Positions 40,937-48,037 of a stretch of 48,037 nt of DNA are shown piece by piece. Source of the stretch: an archaeon (GTDB lineage: Archaea > Asgardarchaeota > Hermodarchaeia > Hermodarchaeales > Hermodarchaeaceae); contig JABXGV010000027.1 of assembly GCA_016550485.1 (NCBI GenBank), positions 1 to 48,037 on the forward strand, given 5' to 3'. The notes under the pieces were generated by a model. The model worked only from the letters and a program-made list of their open reading frames with translations. It made no database searches and was not told the DNA's origin. Each line of letters starts with the position of its first letter. The first letter of the stretch is position 1. Position numbers and translations under genes: made by a program.

Positions 40937-42226
40937 CTAAGTAAGTGTTTCCTCCTCACCTGCTTCACCGCGCTGTACGCCTAACATGCATAGAAGGGCG
41001 GCAAGTAGGAAGATGACGGAGAAGGGCCAGATGGCAACCCAGATAGTTGTCGAGGGAAAGAGAACCGGTATCACTGGTATGAATACGATTGCCCCAAAGA
41101 GGCTTGGAGCAATTGCAGCGGAAGTTTGTGAGAAGACGTAATATATGCCCGTTTGAGCACCCAGTTTCTTGCGGCTTAACTCCCAGAGAATTACGATGCT
41201 ATTGACATTCACCATAGCCCAGAAGGCCCCTGCAACGCCAAGAATAGCGAGGATTAGCGTTCGATTTCCTCCTGTGAAGGGGACAATTACAATCATCGCT
41301 ATCATGCCTATGAGTCCAATAATGATGGAGCGTTTTCTGCCGATTTTTCGTGCAATAAAGCCCGCGGGTATGGCAAAGAGAATTATTGCGAGCGCAAAGG
41401 GAAGTTTAGTCTGGGATGATTGTCCAGCTGTCCAACCCAAGGTGAAGGTTCCGTACGACGTAAACCATGTATCTACGGTGTTGTAGGCGATAAACCAAAA
41501 GAAGATAGCCATGAGCACACAGATAATCGAGCGGTCCCCTAATGCTTCGCGGAGGCTTTGCCAAAGCGTCATCCCCTCGACTTTCTCAACTTCTTTCGGT
41601 ATCTCTGGTTCTCGGATAGCCAAGAAGAGGATGCCGAGACAAAGCAACATAATTAGTGCACTCACAAAAAATGCCCATGTTGGGCTCAAATCATAAAGGT
41701 ATGCGCCTAGTGTAAATGAGATGATTGCACCTACGCCACCCATAAGATTAATCACACCATTTGCTGGGCTGCGTTTCTCTGCAGGCGTGAAGTCAGGCAT
41801 CATTGCAACAACTGGTGCCCTATAGATTGCCATGGAGATGTCAAAACCGAGAATGAGGATCACAATAGAAATCAAAGCGAGAGGCCCAGTCAATAGAAGT
41901 GTTAAGGGTAGACCAATGAAGAATCCTGCTGCCATAGGAATGCCAACCATGACGTAGGGCATTCGACGTCCGTAGCGTGTTTTCGTCTTGTCTGAACGCG
42001 ATCCCATGAGTGGGTTCATGATCAGAGCTATCAGGTTGTCAACGCCCATGATAAGACCAGCTACAAATATCACAGCTACGAATCCAGAACCAAAGTATTG
42101 GAATATAGAGTATTCTTGGAGAATCAGGGGCACAAAGTCATTGAATAGTTGCCAAGAGAGTCCCGTTGTCAGAAAGCCGAGACCAATCACGAAGATTTGT
42201 TTCCAACTGAATGTTTGTTCGCTCAT
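40937..42226 (-). CDS. MFS transporter (12 TM)
   Basis: About 429 residues from ATG 42226, with twelve hydrophobic segments. The loop 2-3 motif reads N-P-L-M-G-S-R-S-D-K-T-K-T-R-Y-G-R-R-M-P-Y, typical of the sugar:cation (GPH/SLC45-like) branch, where R-R-P and D-R/K-T are conserved. Substrate probably a sugar or glycoside but unproven. It ends in the hairpin terminator at 40891-40922; TATA-like TTTAAG near 42286. Confidence 0.88.
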   Translation of the reverse strand: MSEQTFSWKQIFVIGLGFLTTGLSWQLFNDFVPLILQEYSIFQYFGSGFVAVIFVAGLIMGVDNLIALIMNPLMGSRSDKTKTRYGRRMPYVMVGIPMAAGFFIGLPLTLLLTGPLALISIVILILGFDISMAIYRAPVVAMMPDFTPAEKRSPANGVINLMGGVGAIISFTLGAYLYDLSPTWAFFVSALIMLLCLGILFLAIREPEIPKEVEKVEGMTLWQSLREALGDRSIICVLMAIFFWFIAYNTVDTWFTSYGTFTLGWTAGQSSQTKLPFALAIILFAIPAGFIARKIGRKRSIIIGLIGMIAMIVIVPFTGGNRTLILAILGVAGAFWAMVNVNSIVILWELSRKKLGAQTGIYYVFSQTSAAIAPSLFGAIVFIPVIPVLFPSTTIWVAIWPFSVIFLLAALLCMLGVQRGEAGEEETLT

Positions 42227-42330
42227 AATGAACACTCTTCACTTCTAGTAATGAAGCGAATGTGTTCTGTGTCGTTTTTCCTCTTAAATGATGAACATGC
42301 TTAGAAGATACCTGAAAGGTAGTATCACGC

Positions 42331-42510
42331 CTAAGAACTGAGAGGTAGAGGTCTGCCACAGTTCCTGCAGAGAATGTATTCCTTGTCCTTGGCTTTGAGA
42401 AAGAAGAAGAAGCGTTTCCGTAGGATGTTTTTGTGGTGACAATAGTAGCACGTGATGGTCACCGTTGAGGTGGTCTCTGAGGTTTGAGCCCAAGAGTCCA
42501 GTACTGCCAT
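42331..42510 (-). CDS. Small zinc-ribbon protein
   Basis: 59 residues from ATG 42510. Four cysteines as C-Y-Y-C...C-R-N-C with about 20 residues between pairs form a zinc ribbon. The site AGGATGTGAT, which differs by one base from GGAGGTGAT, lies 6 bases before this ATG. TTTAAATA (42588-42580) is the TATA box, so it is a real, separately expressed small gene. It is upstream of the MFS gene on the same strand. Confidence 0.65.
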   Translation of the reverse strand: MAVLDSWAQTSETTSTVTITCYYCHHKNILRKRFFFFLKAKDKEYILCRNCGRPLPLSS

Positions 42511-42870
42511 TAGAGTATCACATCCTTTTTTGTTCAATGATTATCTAGTTGCTTACAAGTATAGATTCGTAAAAGAAGGTATTTAAACCCTTTGTTTTCC
42601 GTATACGACCCTATTTTCTTTTGAATTTTATTTTTTCCTTTTAGTTGCCCATTAGAGGATGAAAAACGTAATTAGACCGTCTTAAACTAAGAAAAGCAAG
42701 AAAACAGCGTCTAAATACTTCTTTTAAATATCCGGTAATATAGTCGCCTAGATATACTTCATCTATTTTGCTTGATGGATGGACACCAACTTCTAAAGAC
42801 TTTTGAACACCGAGAAGGCTTGGAACAACCATTAGCCTCCAAGGCGAATAATCATTAGATTGGTGACGTT
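42511..42870. other. Divergent intergenic region
   Basis: 360 bases between the zinc-ribbon gene and cytidine deaminase. It contains the TATA box GGGTTTAAATA for the minus-strand gene and, for cdd, GGTGACGTT before the ATG. One open frame on the minus strand (42641-42832) has a GGAGG only 3 bases from its ATG; I see no family match and consider it unproven. Confidence 0.45.
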
Positions 42871-43281
42871 ATGGATTCCTCCCATCCACTTTCGGAGAAA
42901 GACAAAGAGCTTATCGAATTAGCCCGTGCTGCATCCCAGAACGCTTACGCGCCGTACTCTAGATTTGAAGTAGGTGCTGCTCTACTGACTGTTGATGAGC
43001 GGATATTTACTGGCTGCAACGTTGAGAATACCTCACTCGGTTTGACCGTTTGTGCAGAGCGAACCGCTACCTATGCAGCGGTGTGTCATGGCAGCACACA
43101 ATTCCAAAAGCTCGTTATAGTAGTGAATCAACAGAATCCGTCGTTGCCTTGCGGCGCCTGTCGACAGGTGTTGCATGAATTTAGCCCAGAGCTCGAAATT
43201 TTAGCAATAGGCAATACAGGTAAGATTCTGCGTGCAAAATTGACAGAGCTGCTTCCTAACGCGTTTCAATACAAGCCCTAA
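42871..43281 (+). CDS. cdd: Cytidine deaminase
   Basis: 136 residues, the small tetrameric form. N-A-Y-A-P-Y-S-R-F-x-V-G-A-A-L-L, N-V-E-N, C61-A-E63 (catalytic Glu) and P-C94-G-A-C97-R-Q supply the zinc ligands. It deaminates cytidine and deoxycytidine for pyrimidine salvage. Confidence 0.96.
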   Translation: MDSSHPLSEKDKELIELARAASQNAYAPYSRFEVGAALLTVDERIFTGCNVENTSLGLTVCAERTATYAAVCHGSTQFQKLVIVVNQQNPSLPCGACRQVLHEFSPELEILAIGNTGKILRAKLTELLPNAFQYKP

Positions 43282-43286
43282 TAGCG

Positions 43287-43655
43287 CTACTGGGGTTCTA
43301 GGTCCTGAAACAGTGTGCGGATGTACCGGAAGACGAGTAAAAGTAACTCAAAATCAAGGACTGGACCAAAGGATATTCGATGCTTGCCGCCGGGCTCGGC
43401 GTAAAGAAAGATATTGGCGTTTTTCTTGATGATGACACTGCCCTGGCTGTCTTCGGTGTAGACATCAAAGTCTTTGAAGAACTGTCTTACGAATGAGATA
43501 TCCAAGGGGCGATTAAGTGTAATATTAGCATACCCAGACTCGGTGGCTTGAATCCTTAGTTTACCTATGGTTAGTGTATCACCACGTTCTATGACTGGTT
43601 GTGCACCATCAAGTAATTTCACAAGCGATTCCTTTACTAGGTCCTTCCATGTCAT
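43287..43655 (-). CDS. Hypothetical protein
   Basis: 122 residues from ATG 43655 with GGAGG 7 bases upstream, a firm start. An alpha/beta pattern (I-G-K-L-R-I-Q-A-T-E, I-T-L-N-R-P, G-S-V-I-I-K-K, then a C-terminal helix) with no recognised domain. It converges with cdd (5-base gap). Confidence 0.7.
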   Translation of the reverse strand: MTWKDLVKESLVKLLDGAQPVIERGDTLTIGKLRIQATESGYANITLNRPLDISFVRQFFKDFDVYTEDSQGSVIIKKNANIFLYAEPGGKHRISFGPVLDFELLLLVFRYIRTLFQDLEPQ

Positions 43656-43856
43656 CTTGCTGCCTCCTTGGAACACGCAGATGTAATCCGAGCGCCGCAC
43701 ACCACTCTAGACTACTTGCATGCAGGTTAGTCCTAGAAACTGCACTAAATTAAAGTTTCGTTTTTCTCAGCCTAGATGGGATAACTTCTGCCCAAGAATT
43801 ATTAGCTAGTGCATACAAGCTGAATCCTATTAATCTGATAATTCCTGGATTTGGAT

Positions 43857-44201
43857 ATGATGATTGTAGCACGCTTTGAAGAACGAGCAGAAGAGAAGGT
43901 AACAATACACGGAACTACTGGAACCACAATCCGGTGGCTCATCAATAAGGATAACGGGGCACGCACCTTTGCCATGCGGCGCATCGTAATCCAACCAAAG
44001 GGGAAAATTCCCCTACACACCCACGCTGAAGATCATGAAATCTATGTGCTATCAGGTGAAGGCGCTGTTCTCAAAGAGGAAGGCGAGTTCCCCTTCGAGC
44101 AGGACATGTTCATATACATACCACCCAATCTGCGGCACGGTTTTCAAAATACGGGCACAAACCCACTAGTATTTCTTTGCGTGATTCCCCTTCTCGACTA
44201 A
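43857..44201 (+). CDS. Cupin domain protein
   Basis: 114 residues with the cupin motif H-T-H-A-E-D-H-E-I-Y-V-L-S-G-E-G and the second P-P-N-L-R-H-G-F-Q-N-T-G. Metal ligands His, His, Glu and the late His are present. Function within this large family cannot be assigned. The start may be the ATG at 43857 or the next one at 43860. Confidence 0.88.
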   Translation: MMIVARFEERAEEKVTIHGTTGTTIRWLINKDNGARTFAMRRIVIQPKGKIPLHTHAEDHEIYVLSGEGAVLKEEGEFPFEQDMFIYIPPNLRHGFQNTGTNPLVFLCVIPLLD

Positions 44202-44218
44202 TTCTAAAACAACAGACA

Positions 44219-45085
44219 CTAATCCAGCGGAAGATCACGGCAGAGTCTTTGGCCTGTAGGCGTGTTGGCTAGGCCCCCTTGGGCTGTTTCACGCAGGCTT
44301 TCAGGAAGGGCTTTTCCTACCTCATCCATAGCGCTAATCACTTCGTCTACGGGGATTCGGCTTTCAACCCCAGCAAGCGCAAGCTCTGCGGCTAAAAACG
44401 TCTGCATCAAGGCTCCAGCATTGCGTAAAATACATGGTACTTCTACTAGTCCAGCTACAGGGTCACACACTAGTCCCAGCATATTACTAAGACAGAGTGC
44501 AACTGCATAACCCACTTGTTTTGGTGTACCACCAGCTAACTCGGTTAGTGCACCAGCAGCCATAGCAGCAGCTACTCCACACTCTGCTTGACATCCACCT
44601 TCAGCACCTGAAATTGAGGCATTAATTGAACAGACTATTCCGATTCCAGCTGCTGTAAACAACGCAAGAATTACATCGTCCTCCGATAGCTTAAGACGAC
44701 TTGCAGCCTCTGTGAGTGCAGCAGGAACTATGCCGCAGCTTCCCGCTGTAGGACAGGCAACAATCTTTCCCATAGCAGCATTGACTTCTGCCACACCCAG
44801 CGCCATTGCTACGGCTTTGATGATTCGTCGGCTTAGAAACCGAGGTTTTGTCTTGGTTACAAGTTTTGCATCTCCGCCGCTGAGCCCACTGACTGATCGG
44901 TTCTCCTTGGCAAGACCACGACGGATGGACGCCTGCATTACCCTCCAAACCTTGACCATCTGCTCACGAACTTTTTCAGGCGGCATATCCTTTTGTTCTG
45001 CTTCCACAGCTATAACTATTTCACCGATTTTTTTCTTCTGTTTTTCTGCGAGACGTATCAAATCCTGTATATTCCTATAATTCAT
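44219..45085 (-). CDS. sdaAA: L-serine dehydratase, alpha subunit (iron-sulfur)
   Basis: 288 residues. A-C-P-T-A-G-S-C-G-I-V-P-A, S-G-A-E-G-G-C-Q-A-E-C-G and V-C-D-P-V-A-G-L-V-E-V-P-C are the cysteines and substrate loops of the oxygen-sensitive [4Fe-4S] serine dehydratase, which converts L-serine to pyruvate and ammonia. GAGGTGTCGCT precedes the ATG at 45085. The beta subunit gene is 20 bases upstream. Confidence 0.95.
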   Translation of the reverse strand: MNYRNIQDLIRLAEKQKKKIGEIVIAVEAEQKDMPPEKVREQMVKVWRVMQASIRRGLAKENRSVSGLSGGDAKLVTKTKPRFLSRRIIKAVAMALGVAEVNAAMGKIVACPTAGSCGIVPAALTEAASRLKLSEDDVILALFTAAGIGIVCSINASISGAEGGCQAECGVAAAMAAGALTELAGGTPKQVGYAVALCLSNMLGLVCDPVAGLVEVPCILRNAGALMQTFLAAELALAGVESRIPVDEVISAMDEVGKALPESLRETAQGGLANTPTGQRLCRDLPLD

Positions 45086-45105
45086 AGCGACACCTCAGAC
45101 CTTTG

Positions 45106-45777
45106 CTAGTAGATTGGGTGAATGAATCGAACAATCTGAGCTACTTTCTCTAGTTGTTTGACTGCTTCGAGAGGCAGAGCCTGATCCATTTCTATTGCCA
45201 TCGCCGCAAGCCCACCTCGGCGTTGGCGCGTTACATTAGCAGTTGCAATGTTCACCTTATTTTTAGCAATTATTTCAGAAGCTTGGGCTACAATCCCCGG
45301 TTGATCTTTGTGAATCGTGATTAGAGTGTAATACTCTCCTGAGAGTGTGATTGGTAGCCCATTAATCTCAATAACGGAGATGTTGCCACCCCCAACACTA
45401 ATGGCTGTAATTTCAAAACTTGTACCTAAACTGCTCTGAAGAAGTAAGCGTGCTGTATTTGGATGATAGTCATCACCAAGATCCACACGGCGAAACTTCA
45501 CTAGTAGTCCTTTCTCTTTGGCGATTTCAAGAGAGTTAGATATTCGTTCATCTGCGGCACCGAAACCCAATAACCCTGCCACAAGAGCCTTGTCTGTACC
45601 ATGACCCTTGCCAGTGAGAGCGTATGAACCATGAAGGTATATCACTGCCTTTACTACAGGTTCACCAAGAATAGCCCCAGCGATTTGACCAATACGTACG
45701 GCCCCAGCTGTATGACTGCTCGATGGTCCAATCATAATTGGTCCGATGACTTCGAAAACACTATCTGCTTTACCCAA
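45106..45777 (-). CDS. sdaAB: L-serine dehydratase, beta subunit
   Basis: 223 residues from TTG 45777, with GAGGTG 6 bases before it; the frame continues to 45879 into a region that reads as noncoding. G-P-I-M-I-G-P-S-S-S-H-T-A-G-A is the family signature, and the last 70 residues form an ACT domain (Y-T-L-I-T-I-H-K-D-Q-P-G-I-V-A). It lies directly before sdaAA. TATA-like TTTAATAA near 45836-45829 would overlap the end of the padR gene. Confidence 0.93.
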   Translation of the reverse strand: MGKADSVFEVIGPIMIGPSSSHTAGAVRIGQIAGAILGEPVVKAVIYLHGSYALTGKGHGTDKALVAGLLGFGAADERISNSLEIAKEKGLLVKFRRVDLGDDYHPNTARLLLQSSLGTSFEITAISVGGGNISVIEINGLPITLSGEYYTLITIHKDQPGIVAQASEIIAKNKVNIATANVTRQRRGGLAAMAIEMDQALPLEAVKQLEKVAQIVRFIHPIY

Positions 45778-45838
45778 TCTAAGCACCTCAATATAAGCTA
45801 TAGCTAGAACTGGAAGAGATGGGCGGCTTATTAAATGG

Positions 45839-46183
45839 TTAGCATACTTGTCCGTATTCCTCTTCGATGATTTCACCAAAGACTTGGAAGAAATAGCGGC
45901 GGGCGTCAGCTAGCCCTTTCCTACCTTCCTCTGTGATGTGGTAAACGACTTGGCGTCCTTTACGGCTGGGTTTAATGAGACCTTTGTTCGCGAGTTCTTT
46001 TAGGGCGGGATATATAGTGCCTGGCGTGGGTTTGCTGCTGCGGCATTTGGCGAGTTCTAAGGCGATTTGTTGTCCGTTCATTGGCTCCCTGCTGATTAGC
46101 CAGAGTATTTGGAAGGAGAGGAGGCCGCGCATATCGCAGCAACCTGGTGGGCAACATTGTTCCTGCACTTTTTCAGGCGACAC
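45839..46183 (-). CDS. PadR-family repressor with N-terminal cysteine cluster
   Basis: 114 residues: a winged-HTH PadR domain (L-L-S-F-Q-I-L-W-L-I, G-T-I-Y-P-A-L-K-E-L-A-N-K-G-L-I, R-Q-V-V-Y-H-I-T-E-E-G) preceded by C10-C11-P-P-G-C15-C16. PadR proteins usually sense aromatic acids. The cysteine pairs and the divergent arsM gene suggest this one binds arsenite or another soft metal; that is inference. GTG start at 46183; the TATA box about 26 bases upstream fits a leaderless message. Confidence 0.9.
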   Translation of the reverse strand: MSPEKVQEQCCPPGCCDMRGLLSFQILWLISREPMNGQQIALELAKCRSSKPTPGTIYPALKELANKGLIKPSRKGRQVVYHITEEGRKGLADARRYFFQVFGEIIEEEYGQVC

Positions 46184-46270
46184 GCATTGTATTGGGTGCC
46201 CGATACATTTAAATATTCTCTACCTCTACGACTGTAATATTGGACACCCAATACCATTTGGCGAGCCATT
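46184..46270. promoter_or_regulatory. Shared padR-arsM promoter with duplicated palindromic operators
   Basis: Two 18-base palindrome-like sites: GTATTGGGTGCCCGATAC (46189-46206) and ATATTGGACACCCAATAC (46237-46254, inverted), each with core TATTGG(N4-6)CCAATA. Between them TTTAAATATT (46208-46217) can serve as TATA box in both directions: starts fall near 46186 (padR) and 46238 (arsM), so each operator lies at or beside one start site. GGCGAG (46260-46265) before the arsM ATG is a ribosome-binding site. Confidence 0.75.
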
Positions 46271-47026
46271 ATGGATAAACCAAAACAAGTTTCAGAATTA
46301 TCTGATGAAGAAATCAAGGACGAGGTTCGAAGAGCCTATGCGAGAGTAGCTATGGCTCGACGAGGCAGCTGCTGTGACAAGGACACTTCCTGTTCTACAG
46401 ATAGCTTAGCAGCACGGTTAGGCTATGATGTTGAAGACATACCAGCCAGCGTAACCGAGTCCTTCGCTGGTTGCGGTAACCCTACCGCGCTAGCAAGTCT
46501 CCAAGAAGGAGAAATTGTACTGGACTTGGGAAGTGGTGCTGGCCTTGATGTATTTCTTGCAGCTAGAGCGGTCGGGGAAACCGGTTTTGTAATTGGGGTT
46601 GATATGACATCTGAGATGCTACAAAAGGCCCGTGATAATGCAATCAAACTTGGCATTACAAACGTTGAGTTCAGGCAGGGCGATATTGAAGCCCTCCCTG
46701 TAGAGGACAACTCGGTTGATGTAATCATCTCAAACTGTGTCATCAACTTGGCACCAGATAAGGCAAAGGTCTTCCAAGAAGCCTTCCGAGTGCTCCGCCC
46801 GGGAGGTCGGCTCCTTGTCTCCGATATGGTTCTAGTTGGAGAATTACCAGAAGAAATCAAGGAGTCGATTCGAAGCTACACTGGCTGCGTTGCTGGAGCA
46901 ATTCCTGAGACAGAATATTTGCAGCTCCTTCAAGAAGCAGGGTTTGAGAAAGTCGAGGTCCTCGAGCGATCAGGTTCGAGTGCTGTTATCAGCGCAAAAA
47001 TCAAAGCCATCAAACCAGCTACCTGA
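46271..47026 (+). CDS. arsM: Arsenite (As(III)) S-adenosylmethionine methyltransferase
   Basis: 251 residues. SAM site L-D-L-G-S-G-A-G-L-D; conserved cysteines C68 (A-G-C-G-N-P), C156 (S-N-C-V-I-N-L) and C206 (T-G-C-V-A-G-A) bind As(III), with C34, C35 and C41 in the N-terminal helix. D-x-x-P-x-x-x-x-x-V-D-V-I-I-S-N-C-V-I-N-L is characteristic of ArsM. It methylates arsenite, detoxifying it. Regulation by the divergent PadR gene is likely. The C-terminal extra domain of some ArsM is absent. Confidence 0.92.
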   Translation: MDKPKQVSELSDEEIKDEVRRAYARVAMARRGSCCDKDTSCSTDSLAARLGYDVEDIPASVTESFAGCGNPTALASLQEGEIVLDLGSGAGLDVFLAARAVGETGFVIGVDMTSEMLQKARDNAIKLGITNVEFRQGDIEALPVEDNSVDVIISNCVINLAPDKAKVFQEAFRVLRPGGRLLVSDMVLVGELPEEIKESIRSYTGCVAGAIPETEYLQLLQEAGFEKVEVLERSGSSAVISAKIKAIKPAT

Positions 47027-47069
47027 CGAATTTAACTTGTAGTTGTATTCAGAAGAACAAGGAGAAGAA

Positions 47070-47900
47070 CTAGGCGAATAATCGAGGTAAGGGCAAAACG
47101 AAGGGGAATATCCAGAGAAGAATACTGGTGACAATTAGGCCAGCCAGTGTAACAACCCAATCAACAATACCAAAGCTAGGCTGTCTGTGATAAGTGCGTG
47201 TTTTGGCGTAACCGAATCCACGACCATCCATTGCCAGGGTGAGGTTGTCGACGCGGCTAAGGGCGGAGAAAATGAGGGGAAAGAAAGTGTACCGAACCTT
47301 AGTAAGGAATCCACGAATGACTCCCCGGTCCACAGGGATTCCGCGTGTGCGTTGAGCGTTTTGAACAATGGAGGATTCTTGGTCGAATAGTGGTACTAAC
47401 CGTAATGTCAATACTAGCGTGAAGCTGTAGCGGTAAGGTATTCGAAGGCGAGTTAATGCTACCGCGAAGAGCGTTGGATCGGTAGTTGCGATAAAGAGAG
47501 AGCTGGCTAACACTATGTTAATTAGTCGAAGCCCGAGGACAATTGCGTTCGCAACACCAGTCATGGTGATAGGGAAGAAGGGACCGAACCCAGGTATAAG
47601 AGGCGGAATGAGGAAGAACAGAACAATGCCATAGGAGGTAAAGACGAGCTGAACAACAGCAATCATGAGCGCAAAGGCAAGGATGCTACGTAAGCGGCTA
47701 ACAACATAGCGCAGGCTTATCCCTGCACCAAAATATGAGAAGAGAAGAAATGCTAGAAAGCCCAGAGAAAAAACATCGGAACTAAGTGCTACGGTGAGAA
47801 TAGCAAAACAGACCAAAACGGAGAGTTTGGTTAATGGATTTAGCCTGTGTATAACCGAGCGGCGAGAGAGATAACCAAAATAGGGGCGCCTTCCCTTCAT
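47070..47900 (-). CDS. ecfT: Energy-coupling factor transporter transmembrane subunit
   Basis: 276 residues, about five to six hydrophobic segments and the coupling helices of the CbiQ/EcfT family: A-Q-R-T-R-G-I-P and A-M-D-G-R-G-F-G-Y, the paired A-R-G-type motifs that contact the ATPases. It couples ATP hydrolysis to S components for vitamin or metal uptake. ATG 47900 overlaps the stop of the upstream ATPase gene by four bases (A-T-G-A). The S component at 12.9 kb is a candidate user. Confidence 0.92.
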   Translation of the reverse strand: MKGRRPYFGYLSRRSVIHRLNPLTKLSVLVCFAILTVALSSDVFSLGFLAFLLFSYFGAGISLRYVVSRLRSILAFALMIAVVQLVFTSYGIVLFFLIPPLIPGFGPFFPITMTGVANAIVLGLRLINIVLASSLFIATTDPTLFAVALTRLRIPYRYSFTLVLTLRLVPLFDQESSIVQNAQRTRGIPVDRGVIRGFLTKVRYTFFPLIFSALSRVDNLTLAMDGRGFGYAKTRTYHRQPSFGIVDWVVTLAGLIVTSILLWIFPFVLPLPRLFA

Positions 47901-48037
47901 TCTCTTTCTGGCACCTCCCTAGTAGCTGCTGATTGGCTTAGATGAGCCGGAAGGTAGTCGGTTTCACCAAGGCGGTTTAGCAGGGTAAAGGCCTCGTGAA
48001 TCGGAGCGTCGAGGACAAGTTCGCCTTCATCGAGAAA
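47897..48037 (-). CDS. C-terminal end of an ABC ATPase (EcfA-like), truncated by the window
   Basis: 46 codons and a TGA, open to the right edge. F-L-D-E-G-E-L-V-L-D-A-P-I-H-E-A-F matches the region after the H-loop in EcfA ATPases (D-G-x-x-x-x-x-G-x-P-x-E-V-F), followed by L-G-x-x-x-Y-L-P. The stop overlaps the ecfT start. The rest lies outside the window. Confidence 0.75.
   Translation of the reverse strand, partial: FLDEGELVLDAPIHEAFTLLNRLGETDYLPAHLSQSAATREVPERE

Noticed and set aside
42641..42832. Possible 63-residue gene on the minus strand before cdd
   Set aside because: GGAGG is only 3 bases from the ATG, no recognisable domain, no separate promoter; left as unproven.
1..48037. tRNA or rRNA genes, CRISPR arrays, insertion sequences
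   Set aside because: Scanning intergenic regions for T-arm-like GGTTCGA-type motifs and for repeated spacers gave only coding-region hits; no transposase frames found.

Overview
This 48 kb window looks like a chromosomal segment of an anaerobic archaeon, probably of the Asgard group (Thorarchaeota-like is my best guess, not proven). Reasons: TATA-type promoters instead of bacterial -35/-10 boxes; ribosome-binding sites matching the archaeal anti-SD (GGAGGTGA type); the F420 enzyme CofE next to an MptN/CofF-type ATP-grasp ligase; formylmethanofuran dehydrogenase subunits D and B; an aldehyde:ferredoxin oxidoreductase; a four-subunit 2-oxoacid:ferredoxin oxidoreductase; and a two-domain gelsolin-like protein, a eukaryotic-signature type known from Asgard archaea. 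No rRNA, tRNA, CRISPR array, transposase or phage gene was seen.

Layout. 1-7.6 kb: end of a membrane protein, a large unknown protein with two zinc-finger-like motifs and a hydrolase-like domain lacking its serine, a membrane protein, a surface beta-propeller/FnIII protein, a HIT hydrolase and a membrane-anchored phosphodiesterase. 7.7-12.8 kb: AOR, then on the minus strand a ChlI-ChlD-like AAA/vWA fusion and a macrodomain protein. 12.9-16.7 kb: an ECF S component divergent from a stand-alone ThiN, a methyltransferase, a B-box-like/GNAT protein and an AIR-synthase-like protein. 16.7-24 kb: a minus-strand block with a giant GNAT/beta-sandwich fusion, a DMT transporter and korDABC. 24-28.6 kb: CPBP protease, Cys-rich membrane protein, iron-sulfur flavoprotein, LemA and TPM proteins, MobA.

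28.6-36.4 kb: an intergenic region with stacked hairpins (candidate ncRNA), a small helical protein related to the N-terminus of a tandem-HTH regulator further on, ligase plus CofE, the gelsolin protein, two small genes (one with an in-frame stop after a strong SD) and two paralogous nucleotidyltransferase-fold proteins, one with a damaged active site. 36.4-43.7 kb: fwdD-fwdB, two HAD phosphatases (one apparently starting at CTG), two YbjN-like paralogues, an MFS transporter, a small zinc ribbon, cytidine deaminase and a hypothetical. 43.8-48 kb: cupin, two-subunit L-serine dehydratase, a Cys-rich PadR repressor divergent from an arsenite methyltransferase with a duplicated palindromic operator, and an ECF transporter module (EcfT plus the end of an ATPase).

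Themes. Low-potential redox and C1 metabolism recur: AOR, KGOR, Fwd, MobA (pterin cofactor), CofE and MptN/CofF. The most distinctive items are the padR-arsM regulatory region, the GNAT/beta-sandwich giant, the candidate ncRNA, the tandem nucleotidyltransferase paralogues and the non-standard gene starts.
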